64,000 bases of DNA from Pyrenochaeta sp. MPI-SDFR-AT-0127 (taxonomy: Eukaryota; Ascomycota; Dothideomycetes; Pleosporales; Cucurbitariaceae): assembly GCA_020747015.1 (NCBI GenBank), contig JAGTJM010000028.1, forward strand, positions 248,001 through 312,000. Direction: 5' to 3'. Both the position numbers and the translations under genes were made by a program. Numbering within the stretch: the stretch's first letter is position 1; the number at the start of each line of letters is the position of its first letter. The notes under the pieces are model-generated. The model had not been told where the DNA came from. It did no database searches and was given only the letters and a program-made list of their open reading frames with translations. This document shows, one piece after another, positions 1 to 10,324 of this stretch.

Positions 1-191
1 CGGGTCCGAATGGAAGCGTACAGGATGCGTATTGGTATCCACAGCCTAGCTGGAGGCGATTCGAGCTTGCGCCTCCAAATTCAGCAAAACCAGGCACCTC
101 GTTTGCAGTTGTTTCGAGGGTCGATAATTCGATGGAAACATGGTTTTCCACGCCTACAGGGGCTGTGAAAGATTGCTACTGGTATGGCTGA
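1..191 (+). CDS. 3' end of a lectin-like repeat protein (partial)
   Basis: The first 191 bases are the end of a + strand gene that starts outside the window. Frame 3 reads open from base 3 to a TGA at 189-191 and gives 62 residues. They contain one and a half copies of a repeat with the pattern GPNGSVQDAYWY, a Trp/Phe strand, LAPP-SA, VVSRVDNSMETWF, then TGAVKDCYWYG. Repeats with the cores SVQDAYWY and SRxxNSMEVWW are known from fungal beta-propeller, lectin-like secreted or surface proteins. The function is inferred only from this repeat. The ligand, the length and any signal peptide cannot be seen. The alternative is an uncharacterised propeller protein without sugar binding. Confidence 0.6.
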   Translation, partial: GPNGSVQDAYWYPQPSWRRFELAPPNSAKPGTSFAVVSRVDNSMETWFSTPTGAVKDCYWYG

Positions 192-713
192 AAAAGGGTA
201 TCGATGTAGAGTAATAGTCTGCTTGACTGATCTGACAAATTGTTACATGATCTGCCTGCGTCCACTAACAATGAAATAGACGATGAAATGTATGATGCCA
301 TCATGCACTAATTGTATTAGTTCAATGCTGGGGTCTTCCGTAACGCGATGGTCGAATGCTGACGTTCAAGTGATTCTTATGTCCGCGTTAATGTCCGCTC
401 TCCCAATATAGAAAGAGTTTTAGTGGCTGAGAAATCCAAACTTCATCATGGTCTACAACGGAATTTGGAGATTGCGGACCATATCTCTGAGATATTCACG
501 ATGGCCTCAACCAGTTCCAAATTTTGCATAGCCTATAAGAATCTGCCGTTGCGCAACAAACTTGTCGCTTCAACATCAAAACGAAAACGAGCCTGCAAAC
601 ATCATTTTCCAACCATTGATTCATCTTTGTCTACCCAAACCTTGAAGTATTCAATAATCTAGCCCTTTCGAATTCTCCGAGAACCCCTGGGACTTCACAC
701 CCTATTATTTAAA
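192..713. other. Intergenic, lectin-like gene to SDR
   Basis: This holds the 3' flank of the lectin-like gene and the promoter of the SDR at 714. An open stretch at 423-662 starts with GTG and shows no protein-like features. Nothing else is seen. Confidence 0.5.
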
Positions 714-1508
714 ATGGCAGATCAAAAGAAATACTCTTCTAAGCTTGTAGGCTCGCGCATCCTTATCATCGGCGGATCCTCAGGCATCGGATTCTCTATT
801 GCAGAGGCTTGCGTTGAGTACGGTTCACTGGTCACCATATCCTCGTCTAACCAGAATCGTGTCAGCAATGCTGTTGAGAAGTTGAAAACAAGCTATCCCA
901 GTGCAAAGGAGCGGGTAGCCGGTCTCACGGTCGAGTTATCAAAAGCCGATATATTGGAGAGCGAACTGAAAACAGTATTGGAAAGCGCAACCAAAGTGCT
1001 AGGAGGAAAGCTGGATCACGTCATTTTCACAGCTGGTGATGCGTTGGCGACGCTGAAACTAGAGGATATGACCGTGGACAATATCATCAAAGCAGGGCAA
1101 ATCCGTTTCTTCGCACCCCTTTTACTTGCCAAGTTTCTGCCAACATATCTCAATATCAGCTACCAAAGTAGCTACACGATCACTACCGGCAGCATCAGCG
1201 AAAGGCCAATACCGAATTGGTCCGTAATTGCATCGTACGCTGGCGGGCACCACGCCATGGTTCGCAACCTCGCACTCGACCTTAAACCTATCCGTGTCAA
1301 TGGTGTTAGTCCTGGGGTTGTTGATACAGAGCTCTGGAAGATGTCTCAGGAAGAAAAGGAGGCACTGATGACGGAAATGAGCGAGAAGATGGCGACCGGA
1401 AGACCGGGACACCCAGCAAATGTGGCAGAGGCATACTTGGCAATCCTGAAAGATTGGAATATGGACGGAAGTATGGTGAGGACAGACGGCGGTGCACTGC
1501 TATTGTGA
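714..1508 (+). CDS. Short-chain dehydrogenase/reductase with altered active site
   Basis: This intronless gene encodes 264 residues, the usual length of a classical SDR. The Rossmann glycine motif GGSSGIG is at residues 20-26. The C-terminal NGVSPGVVDTELW segment and the final DGGALL are typical of the fold. The catalytic YxxxK site is changed: Y175 is followed by AGGH, so His179 sits where Lys is expected. A Ser lies upstream in TTGSIS. Fungal SDRs with a non-Lys residue here form a recognised divergent subgroup, so this may be normal for its clade and not damage. It probably binds NAD(P)(H) in the cytosol. The substrate is unknown. It has no operon-like partner, and the next gene is an F-box protein on the same strand 307 bp away. 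Confidence 0.85.
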   Translation: MADQKKYSSKLVGSRILIIGGSSGIGFSIAEACVEYGSLVTISSSNQNRVSNAVEKLKTSYPSAKERVAGLTVELSKADILESELKTVLESATKVLGGKLDHVIFTAGDALATLKLEDMTVDNIIKAGQIRFFAPLLLAKFLPTYLNISYQSSYTITTGSISERPIPNWSVIASYAGGHHAMVRNLALDLKPIRVNGVSPGVVDTELWKMSQEEKEALMTEMSEKMATGRPGHPANVAEAYLAILKDWNMDGSMVRTDGGALLL

Positions 1509-1815
1509 TAGTAAAGAAGCACATGGGGCCAGGTCTTAGAATTCGATCAGATTTACTACTATTCTTGTTCAACGTGAAGACGAAACATTCATTTACGTCT
1601 GAAATCAAATTTGGTACCGATACTGTGCTGTTGGGAGGTCCTAGTATATACCATGGTTCAGTGAATTTCAGTGAATTTCAAGTCGACAGCGAAAGTATAG
1701 AACCCCTCATTCTTCTCTAGACATCTTCGTCCACTCTATCAACACAGTTAGAGGCAACTGTCACCTCCAACAGGACCAGAAACCACGTTTACCTCCTACA
1801 GTATTCATTTTCACA
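1509..1815. other. Intergenic, SDR to F-box gene
   Basis: This is the promoter region of the F-box gene. A 10-bp unit CAGTGAATTT occurs twice in tandem at about 1660-1680. No other structure was seen. Confidence 0.4.
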
Positions 1816-3270
1816 ATGCCTGCCTCAGCTCCAATGTTGTGCCTTGCTAATGAGCTCCTTCTTCACATCTTTTCGTACATAGCCGAAGACATTCCAGCTT
1901 CGATCATGAGCAACTCCATAAGTTCGGCCCTTAGTACAAGGACTTTGTGCAATTTGGCGCTCACATGCAAGCTATTTGCGCCTCTCGTGGAAGATATACT
2001 TCTGAATGCCCCTTCGGTATCCTTGACCAGATACGAGAGAGCCACGAGCTTTCTCGAATTGTTGGCAGTATCACCGAGTCTGCGCATGAATATAAAACTG
2101 TTGCGACCCCAGAGATATGATCAATACCAGTGTATGGATTTTCAGGGTGACTTATCCTATCCATTGATGGTATCTGCTCAGGCCGGCGTGAATCACGACG
2201 GAGTGGATGAAGGAGATTTTCCAAGATCACTTTTCCGCTTGTTAACAAATTTGAGAGAAATTGCCCTGGCCCCAAGCTCTTCTTCTTCGAATCGACTTCC
2301 CAACGGAGATGGATGGTACCTCAAAGTGAGAGATCTTTTCCACACCAAGGCTTTGGGCAAATCTTTATGTCGTGTCAAAAAGACAGAGGACTCAACATCG
2401 GTTAATATCGAAGGTGAAGTGTGCATCCAGCCTGAACCACCATGGAACTATGTCTCATACTCCCAAGTTCCGAAGCTGATGTTTGAGCTCTCCATACCAG
2501 AAACACTGACAACGGAGCTCTTCAATACCAGACTCGTCACTGAGTTGCGAGTTGGCTATGCCCCAACCATCCTCCGCCGTTCTCATCAATGCGATCGGCC
2601 ACAACCATCGCTTCACGCCTTGTGGCATTGCCTCGCCCAACTGCCCAACCTGAAAAGCCTCACGCTGTACGACAGCACGACACCGTGTAGCAAAGACATT
2701 GGTCAGCGAGTAACATCGAGCTGTTCATGTCCACAGCACTCGCGCCCGATCGATTTCAATATAATCATCGATTTGGTTACAGATTTGTGTCCACGACTTC
2801 ATTCACTCTCTATGCCAGAAAATTGGTACATCACCCCTAGTCGAACGGATCAAACACCATTGGACACGCGGCCCGTATGGCCTTTACTAGAACGGCTAGA
2901 CTTCACCGATCTTCGCTCCCTTACTGTTCCAAAATGCGCTTTGATTTACAATGGCAACAGGTCAAATGTATTGCTACGTGTGCTTCCAAGGACCGTACGG
3001 CTTCTGAAGATTACTCAAGCAGACTTTGATGTTTTCTATACTCTGTATAGTCTCATGGAGTCAAAGAAACCGTGGTCTTTCCCTGAGTTGGAGGAAGTGG
3101 AGTTGTATATCAACACAGATAAGTTTACAGGCCGCAACAAGCGTAAGAAAGCGAGGAGTATGTTCGAAAGTCAAATTGTGAGAGATGTGAAGGATGCAGC
3201 AGCAAAGAACGGCGTCAAGATTACGCTAGCATGTCCATACTGGAAGGCGAACCTGTGCAATGAGTCATAG
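1816..3270 (+). CDS. F-box-like protein
   Basis: A single exon of 484 residues with an ATG at 1816. The N-terminus has an F-box-like pattern at about residues 8-60: LANELLLHIFSYI, then LCNLALTCKLFAPLVEDILL. The rest is rich in leucine with spaced LPNLKSLTLYD and FPELEEVELYI segments, like degenerate leucine-rich repeats of fungal F-box proteins. Such proteins usually bring a substrate to an SCF ubiquitin ligase through Skp1. The substrate is unknown. There is a basic patch, GRNKRKKARS, near the C-terminus. This family is large and fast-evolving in Pezizomycotina, and a more specific name is not justified. Confidence 0.7.
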   Translation: MPASAPMLCLANELLLHIFSYIAEDIPASIMSNSISSALSTRTLCNLALTCKLFAPLVEDILLNAPSVSLTRYERATSFLELLAVSPSLRMNIKLLRPQRYDQYQCMDFQGDLSYPLMVSAQAGVNHDGVDEGDFPRSLFRLLTNLREIALAPSSSSSNRLPNGDGWYLKVRDLFHTKALGKSLCRVKKTEDSTSVNIEGEVCIQPEPPWNYVSYSQVPKLMFELSIPETLTTELFNTRLVTELRVGYAPTILRRSHQCDRPQPSLHALWHCLAQLPNLKSLTLYDSTTPCSKDIGQRVTSSCSCPQHSRPIDFNIIIDLVTDLCPRLHSLSMPENWYITPSRTDQTPLDTRPVWPLLERLDFTDLRSLTVPKCALIYNGNRSNVLLRVLPRTVRLLKITQADFDVFYTLYSLMESKKPWSFPELEEVELYINTDKFTGRNKRKKARSMFESQIVRDVKDAAAKNGVKITLACPYWKANLCNES

Positions 3271-3462
3271 AGGGTGTTTGGATGAGACAGACAGTAGTAT
3301 GTCGATATGCTTAACATTGATGATACATGCAGAATAAATAAAACGCTGTCTATGGAAAGTTTGGAGATGCATAACATGTTGCTCTCATGAAAAACATAGA
3401 ATAGAAGTCCTTATGTCTAACTCGAATCGACAGGAAAAAGGTCTATTGGTGTTCAGGTGGTT

Positions 3463-4492
3463 TTACTTGCGTTGGCGAAAAGCAGCAAAGGGAGGAAAGA
3501 AATATGCGGGATGGAAAGCGGTGAGGACAACACATGCGATACCGAGCATCCTGTTGAGTGTCAGTGTGTACTTTTGGCGAAAGGTAGTGTGCAACTCACA
3601 TGCCATCCAGAAGGAGGAACTCTGTCTCGTTACGCATCAATGCATTGCCCCACCCACCAGCCATCTCTGGCAAACGGTAGATACAACGGATGAGCACCGT
3701 TGTGTACGCCAGTACAATCATCCATCCAAATAGCTTGACCTTGCCGAGCCTCACATCGCCTTGCTCCTTATCAAGCTCATAGTTGCTCTTCTCGTCGAGC
3801 TCGGGACGCATCGAACGAGCCTTGCGATATCGCCAGACGTAGACCACCACGAACAGTCCGCACACGGCCATGGTGACGACCTGAAAAGCGATGCCAGCTA
3901 CGATCAAATTGTTTCCAGCGTCGATGAGCTTCCTATTTGTGGTACCACCAGCGGCCGCCATACCTCCACCAACAGCCTGCAAGACGATTGAACCGAAGTC
4001 GCAACCGATAAAGACCCACGGGTATAGGCGCGCCTTGATCAACGAGTGTTGAGGACCGCAATACAAGACGAAGTGCTTCAGGGTAAGGTAAATGGCAGCC
4101 GCGACGAAGCTGGGCCCTAGGACTAGGGCACAGATCTGTAATTTGAAGCCACTCTCGCTCCACGGGTTACCGTTCATGATAACACGACCAACGTATCCAG
4201 CGGCTTCGAGAAATGTGCCAATACCCAGAGCCAGGGTGTATGTCCATGTCTTTGTGAGGATACCGATGACAAGGGTGGCGATAAAGCAGATGCCAAACAA
4301 GGCAGCAAGGAACGCGTTGGCACCGAGGTTAGGATAGTATCCGTAGAGGGTTGCCTCGACCGGACAAGTGGGTGATATTTCGAGACATTTCCTGAAGTTG
4401 CCCTTTGGTCTGTCGGTGGCGGCTTCAACAACGAAGAACTGGCAGGCGAAGGCGATGAAAGCCAGTATGGCCGTTCGCGTGGTCGAACGCAT
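3463..4492 (-). CDS. RTA1-like membrane protein (lipid-translocating exporter family)
   Basis: Two exons, complement(3463..3550, 3600..4492), encode 326 residues. The intron is 49 bp with a GTGAGT donor at 3599 and a CAG acceptor at 3551. Splicing extends the frame ...LLLDGM by a further hydrophobic stretch ending PPLLLFRQRK, which restores the last membrane helix. An N-terminal hydrophobic segment is followed by the typical short loop CLEISPTCPVEATLYGYYPN and then seven membrane segments. Family marks include FLEAAGYVGRV, the LGPSFVAAAIYLTLKH region and EMAGGWGNALMRNE. RTA1/RSB1-type proteins in yeast are linked to sphingoid-base export and resistance to 7-aminocholesterol, and many fungal members have no known substrate. 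It is divergent from the Zn2Cys6 regulator at 5658, which might control it. Confidence 0.88.
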
Positions 4493-5657
4493 GGTGAAGA
4501 AGTGTGTCCAGAGATGCTAAACACAATAAAAACGATGAAGGACAACCCCGAATAAATATTGTATCAAGAACAAGAGGTCATCATAAAGAGAAGGAAGAAA
4601 CGGCCCTATTTTTCCGGGGGCGCAATTCTTGCGTCTAGGCTTTGTATCTCTACCCACTTCCGTATGCGCCGTATTAGGACTGCTCGCGTAGAACAAGTCA
4701 ATTGACTGGCTCCTTCGTAAAGCGTGTAAGCGACCTCCATTATCATTAGGTGCCATCACTGATTGGGTTCGCTTGCCCGGGCTGACGCCTCGCCGATTAT
4801 AAGTCGATGTGGCCCGCCGCGGAGCGTGAGATGGGATCCATGCTCCTGGCCCCACGTGCAGAAATTAAAGACCTCGGTGTTGGTAAGCGAGCTCTGAAAA
4901 TGCATGCAGCAAGCAAGCGAGGTTGACAGAAGAACAATCGAAGGATGGGAGGCCGAAGCTTGGTAGACAGACTAACCCCATTCCGGAATAGCATCATTTG
5001 GTCCCTCGTTATATGCCAGGTGCCGTCTATGCGTTCCTCTCTTCTTTCGAATATCGATCATTTAGCGACACGCACATATGAAGGATATTGAGGACTACCT
5101 CGATCGGGATGGAGTTATCGTCATTGCTCCTGCCACCTTTTATGCTTTACTCTTTGGCCACCCAAAGTACCCATGATCCGCAATCGACATGCACACCTCG
5201 CTATCGAGGACGATGCAACCCCAGCTGCTGACTCTGGGAACTTTTCCACTGATTTATTAGTTACTGATGATACGTACATTGGATAGAACAACACATAGCA
5301 CAGCACTTAGCACACCTTGGCTCGCGCAGCTGACCTAGAAAAGTCAGGAACGCGTCACGTGGACCGGTTTAGTTTGCCGTTCTCGGACGTGCGGGGCTCA
5401 AATCAACTGGAACTTCACTGCTCGACCGATAGCAACCCCACCAGGCGATAACGCCTCTATGTCTTCAGCTTCTCTTTGCCACTCAGTTCATAATCATCTT
5501 CAAAGCGTCTGGCTCCGGTTGTGCTCTACCGTGCCGTTCCTCTAGCGACGCCATCAGAACCCTGGTCTCCGGTTGACCCGCCATGAGAACATCACATATC
5601 ATATTGATATACAAAGATTAACCCCAAGTTCTCCTGAAGTTCACACGATATCAAGCG
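4493..5657. promoter_or_regulatory. Divergent intergenic region, RTA1-like gene and Zn2Cys6 gene
   Basis: About 1.17 kb separates two divergently transcribed starts, so both promoters must lie here. The open frames inside are short and mostly begin at non-ATG codons. I see no coding gene. No operator could be assigned by eye. Confidence 0.4.
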
Positions 5658-7842
5658 ATGGATCGTGCGGGAGATCCAAAACAAAGGTTCTCCAAGAGTC
5701 GTAATGGCATGTCCGTCTTTGTTCGTTTCCTTGGATCAAGGTTACACCGTGTTCGTTTGATATGAATTGATGGCTGACTTCTCGTTGGCAGGATGTGTCA
5801 CTTGCAAGGCGCGAAGAGTCAAGTGTGATGAGACGAAGCCGGCATGTGAGCAATGTGCACGCCGGCGAATAACGTGCGGCGGTTACAAGATCGATGTCAG
5901 ATGGAAGCAATCTTCGGAACCCAAGAGACAGAGTCCACCACGGAGGCCCCGAGGAAACTCCTCCTCTCAAGGACGCCCACTGGCCAAATTTTTACAGCCA
6001 TCCACTAGCCGGCAAGTAGCCACTGACCATGGCCCCAACGAGGGAGCCAGTAATGCGAGCCCGCCACAGCTGCATCATCGCTCAACTTCCGAAGATATGA
6101 TGGACTTAGTGTTTTTAGACTCTGACATGGGGTCTGCTTCCATGAGTCTCCCGACACCGCAAACTTTAGAGTTCCTTATGCAAGGGTTTGATCAAAATCA
6201 ATCCTTGCCTCCCCTTGACCAATTGTCACATTGCTCTACCACTTCACCCCCACAGTCTGGTGATGTTTATACCGGCAGCGGCCCGCAATCAAGCAATGCA
6301 AAATTCTCTTCCGAGCTGTGGAATATGGAGACCTTTTGGGAAGACTACTTGAGACCAACGGCCCACGCGACACTTGATACTGGACCACCATCAAATGACC
6401 AACAACTATCTTCCGAGACGCTTAAATTCCGCGCGGATGAAGCAGAACGAATAGCCTTTCTCTTTCATCAGCAAACATGTTGCACACTTTCGATACAGGA
6501 AGACTCGAACCAGAACCCATGGCGGACACTCATATGGCCACTAGCAAAAGAGCATCCGGCGCTCTGGCATGCTATCGCAGCATTGACTTGCTTCTGTATG
6601 AGTAAGCAGCAGCCTCAGCTCCGTGCTGATGGTGCTCGACATGTCCGACGGAGTGCGCAGCTACTCTCTGAGAACATGGAGAAAGGTGAAATACCTCCCG
6701 ATGCGGCGCTGGCCGCTACCCTATCTTTGGGATTCGCGGAAACTTGGGATTATGAGAATTCATCTACTGGTATAAGCCATATCCGTGGCGCTGGCGAATT
6801 ACTTTCACAGATTCTTTCCGATCATCCCAGTTTGATACTCAAGAGCGAGGAGGAGGCTCGTGTGGAATTTCTCTACAATACTTGGACGTATATGGACGTG
6901 CTTGCGCGCTTTACCTGTAGCGAAATCTTCCCAACATACTCGGCCAGCACACCAATCCCCAACTGGAGTGAATTAGGCTGGAACACATCACAACTTGACC
7001 CCCTAATGGGTTATTCCACAACCTTTTTTCCCGTTATGCGGCGCGTCGCCGACCTGATCAACAAGGTTAGGGCTAGGCCGACTCCGCGCAACTCTCCGGC
7101 CATCATCTCCCAGGGACTTGAGCTGAAACGCATCATCGAAGATTGGACTCCACCCGTTGACCTCGAAGCTGTAGACGATCCGTCACCTAATATGACCGAT
7201 GCCATTCAAACGGCCGAAGCGTATCGATGGTCCACATTGTGTTTGCTCTACCAAGCTGTACCAGAGCTACCGAATTTGACCTCCTACGGCGAGTTGGCAC
7301 AGAAGATATTGATTTATCTCGCAACGATACCGTTGAATTCCACTACTATTATTGTACACATCCTCCCGCTCATGGTAGCTGGATGCGACGCGGTCGAAGA
7401 CGAGGACAGAGAGTTTGTTCGTGAAAGATGGGGTGCAATGTCCAAACGCATGGTGACAGGGGTCACAAGCCGATGTCTGAAGATTACTGAAGAGGTTTGG
7501 AAGAGACGTGAGGAGTATTTGTGGGCACGCGGTTTATCAGTCTCACCGAATGGCCTTCAAGTTAATTCGGCGGCGAGCGAATCTGCCGCACTTTCCAACG
7601 ACATAGCAAACTTCATCACCTTTGGGACCAGCCCGGGTGCTGCTACCACAAGCTCTGGAGGCTCTCCTGCCCAAGCCAACCCACGGAGTTTACACAGAGC
7701 AAATGGATTTCCGATTTCCGCTGCATTCAAGAAGGGTGTCGACACGTTGACGCGATCTGGATGCAGCGAGTATACGGTTCGTGGAAGATTGCATTGGCTT
7801 GGCGTCATGAAGGATTGGAATTGGCAAGTTATGTTAGGGTGA
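5658..7842 (+). CDS. Zn2Cys6 transcription factor (Fungal_trans_2-like)
   Basis: Two exons, 5658..5706 and 5792..7842, encode 699 residues. The first exon supplies MDRAGDPKQRFSKSRNG and the second starts at the first zinc cysteine. Cysteines 18, 21, 28, 35, 38 and 45 give CX2CX6CX6CX2CX6C with a KARRVKCDE core. The intron (5707-5791) has a CTGAC branch site and a GCAG acceptor. The donor that keeps the usual Gly before the first Cys is GC (GCATGT). A GT donor at 5701 (GTAATG) would also keep the frame but loses Asn-Gly. The long C-terminal region (about residues 240-640) resembles the fungal transcription factor domain and ends in HWLGVMKDWNWQVML. It acts in the nucleus on unknown targets. 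The divergent RTA1-like gene is a candidate target by position only. Confidence 0.88.
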
Positions 7843-8019
7843 CGTATCAGAATTGGTGTATGAAAACACATAGTATCAGCCTCCATTTGCAGGACAATGG
7901 CTTGTTTCTCTGATGTTTTAAGTATTGGTCTCGTTCATGTTCCACGCATTGCTTTGCATTTTCCTGGCGTTCTCAAAATTACGACATCCGCCATTTTGTC
8001 AAGGGTATATGCATAGCAC
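7843..8019. other. 3' flank of the Zn2Cys6 gene
   Basis: Non-coding 3' flank. Nothing noted. Confidence 0.3.
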
Positions 8020-8476
8020 TCAGACCGTCTTGTCCAATACTAGTTCGTGAAATCCTGTAACATTAATATTCTGGCTCTTTAAGGCATTCCATCCTTGAAA
8101 CCACTCTATCTGTTCCTCAATGGAATGCCATGGCACTCTGCAATGTATTTTGTACGCTAGGATATCAGCTACCTTTTTAGCCACACCAATATACCCCTGT
8201 ATTCTCTCCATCAACCGTGGAATCCCGAGTGCTGCCCATCCTGTCAAGTTCGGCCTGGGTCGACATCGTCCGCGATAGGAGCGTCGTGCGATCGGGAGGC
8301 GTTCGAACGTTGGAAACGCAAGCGCGAATTGCATCGAGAGCGCGGTGCGAACCAGCACTCTGGCAGTATTCCAGACTTTGCTCTGAATATTGGCAATCGC
8401 GCTGACTCAGGCTAGCAAGTCCGGCCTCTTTCAGTTGAAAGTGTAAGCATACTATCTGCAAATCCAGGGCCTTCAT
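8020..8476 (-). pseudogene. Possible small or broken gene, unrecognised
   Basis: Two overlapping minus-strand frames look protein-like in succession. One starts near 8476 with MKALDLQIVCLHFQLKEAG. The other ends at 8020 and contains ALGIPRLMERIQGYIGVAKK and VPWHSIEEQIEWFQGW. An intron could join them, for example a donor inside the first frame after QSAG (phase 1) and the acceptor TTGACAG before GATGGGCAG, but I could not confirm one. It could equally be a relic with a frameshift. I do not recognise the family. The stretch lies between the Zn2Cys6 gene and another doubtful region, which suggests decaying accessory DNA. Confidence 0.25.
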
Positions 8477-9076
8477 GATTTCGACCTCCTCATGTTAAGC
8501 CGCTTTGTATTTGCTCACTGAAGTCGCGGCATCGATCATGATCATGCCATGCAAAAGATCGCATGGGCACATCGTCATCCTTTGCTCCGCTTCCTATTTG
8601 ACTGCTTCCGTGGGGTCCCGCGTGGGAATGTTTGTTGCCAACCTCTGATCATATGCGGAAGCCTTCTGTACGAGTGGAGGATCTGATGGTTTTGCGTGTA
8701 GTGTTTGTGGAGACTGTGTTTATCTTACTTACGCGCCAGATCCACGAGGTGAGGTTAGTATTTCGAGCCATAAAGGAGGAGAGACCTACTTTAGACAATC
8801 GCCCCTTAACCGACAGGTCGAAGATGTTGAAGGATGCATACATTCATCTCACGACTGCTGCTGAATTAGCCCATGTCTCATGATGTCGAATCTTCCCCTA
8901 GAAGTGTCGAGGTTTCTTACTGTTACGGTGGGAGTTTGTGCGTGAATGCGAGGTGTTGGTATAAGCTTTGGCTCGAAAGAGGGGGGGTGGGAAGGCTCGG
9001 GAGGCATTTGTGCCACGTTCGTAAGCGAGACGATCTGGAGGTATTGGACATGATACCGAGCTGAGCTGTTCCTCAG
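8477..9076. other. Intergenic, no gene recognised
   Basis: Only short open frames are present, several with non-ATG starts. Nothing supportable was found. Confidence 0.3.
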
Positions 9077-9564
9077 TCATTTTTCAGTCTCATCATGTAT
9101 ATCTCCAAGCCTCCTCGCGCTCCAGTCTTTGGTGTACTCAATATTGCGCATCTTCATCGCGTTCCAATTGATGGCTTCTCCCTCCCTTGCGATTCCTGTG
9201 TGTGTTTCCACCATCATATCTCCAGCCTGAGTAAAAGCCAACTCATGAAGATACTCAGGCGCAGCAAATCGCGTTCCACTCACAATAAAGGGTCGCTTTC
9301 CAAATCAGGTAAGTCGGTACAGTGAACCTGCGAATGCGATTGGTCGATGGTCTTGCTAACCAAGAATGGTTATAGAACATAATTCCAGTCTGAAGGGCGC
9401 TATTCGCATTCAGAGAGTAAACTGGTTTAGATGATCTTCCAGTGGAGGAGAAAGTAGAAGTCAGTGTAGCGTAATGTGTCCCATTAGGAAGCTGCACTCC
9501 ACAATAAGCACATGCAGAAACACCTGAATGACTTGCAGGAATTAAAACGGAAGCTCGAAAACGT
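9077..9564 (-). pseudogene. Frame-disrupted conserved-looking gene fragment, unrecognised
   Basis: Two minus-strand frames of normal protein composition meet near 9350. The upstream frame (open from about 9564) reads SACAYCGVQLPNGTHYATL and later GIMFYNHSW. The downstream frame reads HCTDLPDLESDPFIVSGTRF, then AAPEYLHELAF and DWSARRLGDIHDETEK to a stop at 9077. No GT-AG intron with matching phase and reasonable length joins them, and a shift of one base near 9361 would. I therefore read it as a pseudogene or a sequencing error. There is no obvious ATG at the upstream end, so a first exon may also be missing. I cannot name the protein. Confidence 0.35.
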
Positions 9565-9764
9565 TATGATGACCCTTGGATGGCCATTTGAAGACTCCTA
9601 AGATAAAGATTTGGAGTAATGAAACTAGCCATTACTAAGGTAGTGAGCTTAAGCCTCTAATTTGAGGCGTCGCGGGGGAAGGAGGGAGGGGGCGTATAAC
9701 CAGGAGGTCAATCTAAACCAGTCTAGACGGAATACCAAAATCTACAATCATTCTTCTCCCCAGT

Positions 9765-10115
9765 ATGAGAAAACGCCGTCTGCTTCTCGCTTCGCCGCAC
9801 TCATCACGAGTACGGTTCAGTAAGAAGCAGGCCTGCAATATATGCAAGAAACCTTATCGAGCGCTGGTCTCTCTGCTCGCTAACAGAAATCTACTGAATC
9901 AGGTCTTCACTCACTCTTTCTAGTTTCGATGTGCGACTGCACAACTACCGGTCCATGCTCCTTTGGACGGACGTGCCGATTCTCTTCACAGCTACGGTGC
10001 AACCTCGACAATTTTAGCCACGCTGATCAACTCGCTGCACGGCATAAATGTCTGTGAGGAATGCAAGTATCGTGCACGGCGGCGAAAATGGGCACAGTTT
10101 ATCTCGGTTGGTTAA
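9765..10115 (+). CDS. Small putative zinc-binding protein (two CxxC pairs), hypothetical
   Basis: A proposed two-exon gene, 9765..9866 and 9924..10115, encodes 97 residues. The intron is 57 bp, phase 0, with a weak GTCTCT donor, a GCTAAC branch-like site and a TTTCTAG acceptor. The N-terminus is basic (MRKRRLLL) and followed by ACNICKKPYRALF. The second exon ends with GINVCEECKYRARRRKWAQ and a short tail. Two CxxC pairs about 60 residues apart and strongly basic flanks suggest a single zinc site and perhaps nucleic-acid binding, which is inference. No homolog comes to mind. The weak donor makes the model uncertain. Without splicing, the first ATG gives only a 52-residue product. Confidence 0.35.
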
Positions 10116-10324
10116 TTTGTGTATATCAACGTTACTATCTCGAGGCGTGTTACGACATTCGTTCTCTAGATATGGCGGTACACCGCAGGATACAGCCCTA
10201 AGATTCAGATAGCCTGAGCCATCTACCACAAAGTGCTTCGGTGTCATAAAGCAGCGGTTGTAGTCCGTGCAAATTGCAAACTTCTTCACACTATACGTAG
10301 CTCTTATACAAAAGTATTACAGGC

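Noticed and set aside
4174..4855. Minus-strand frames upstream of the RTA1-like gene
   Set aside because: They overlap the RTA1 coding region in another frame or lie in its promoter. No protein features.
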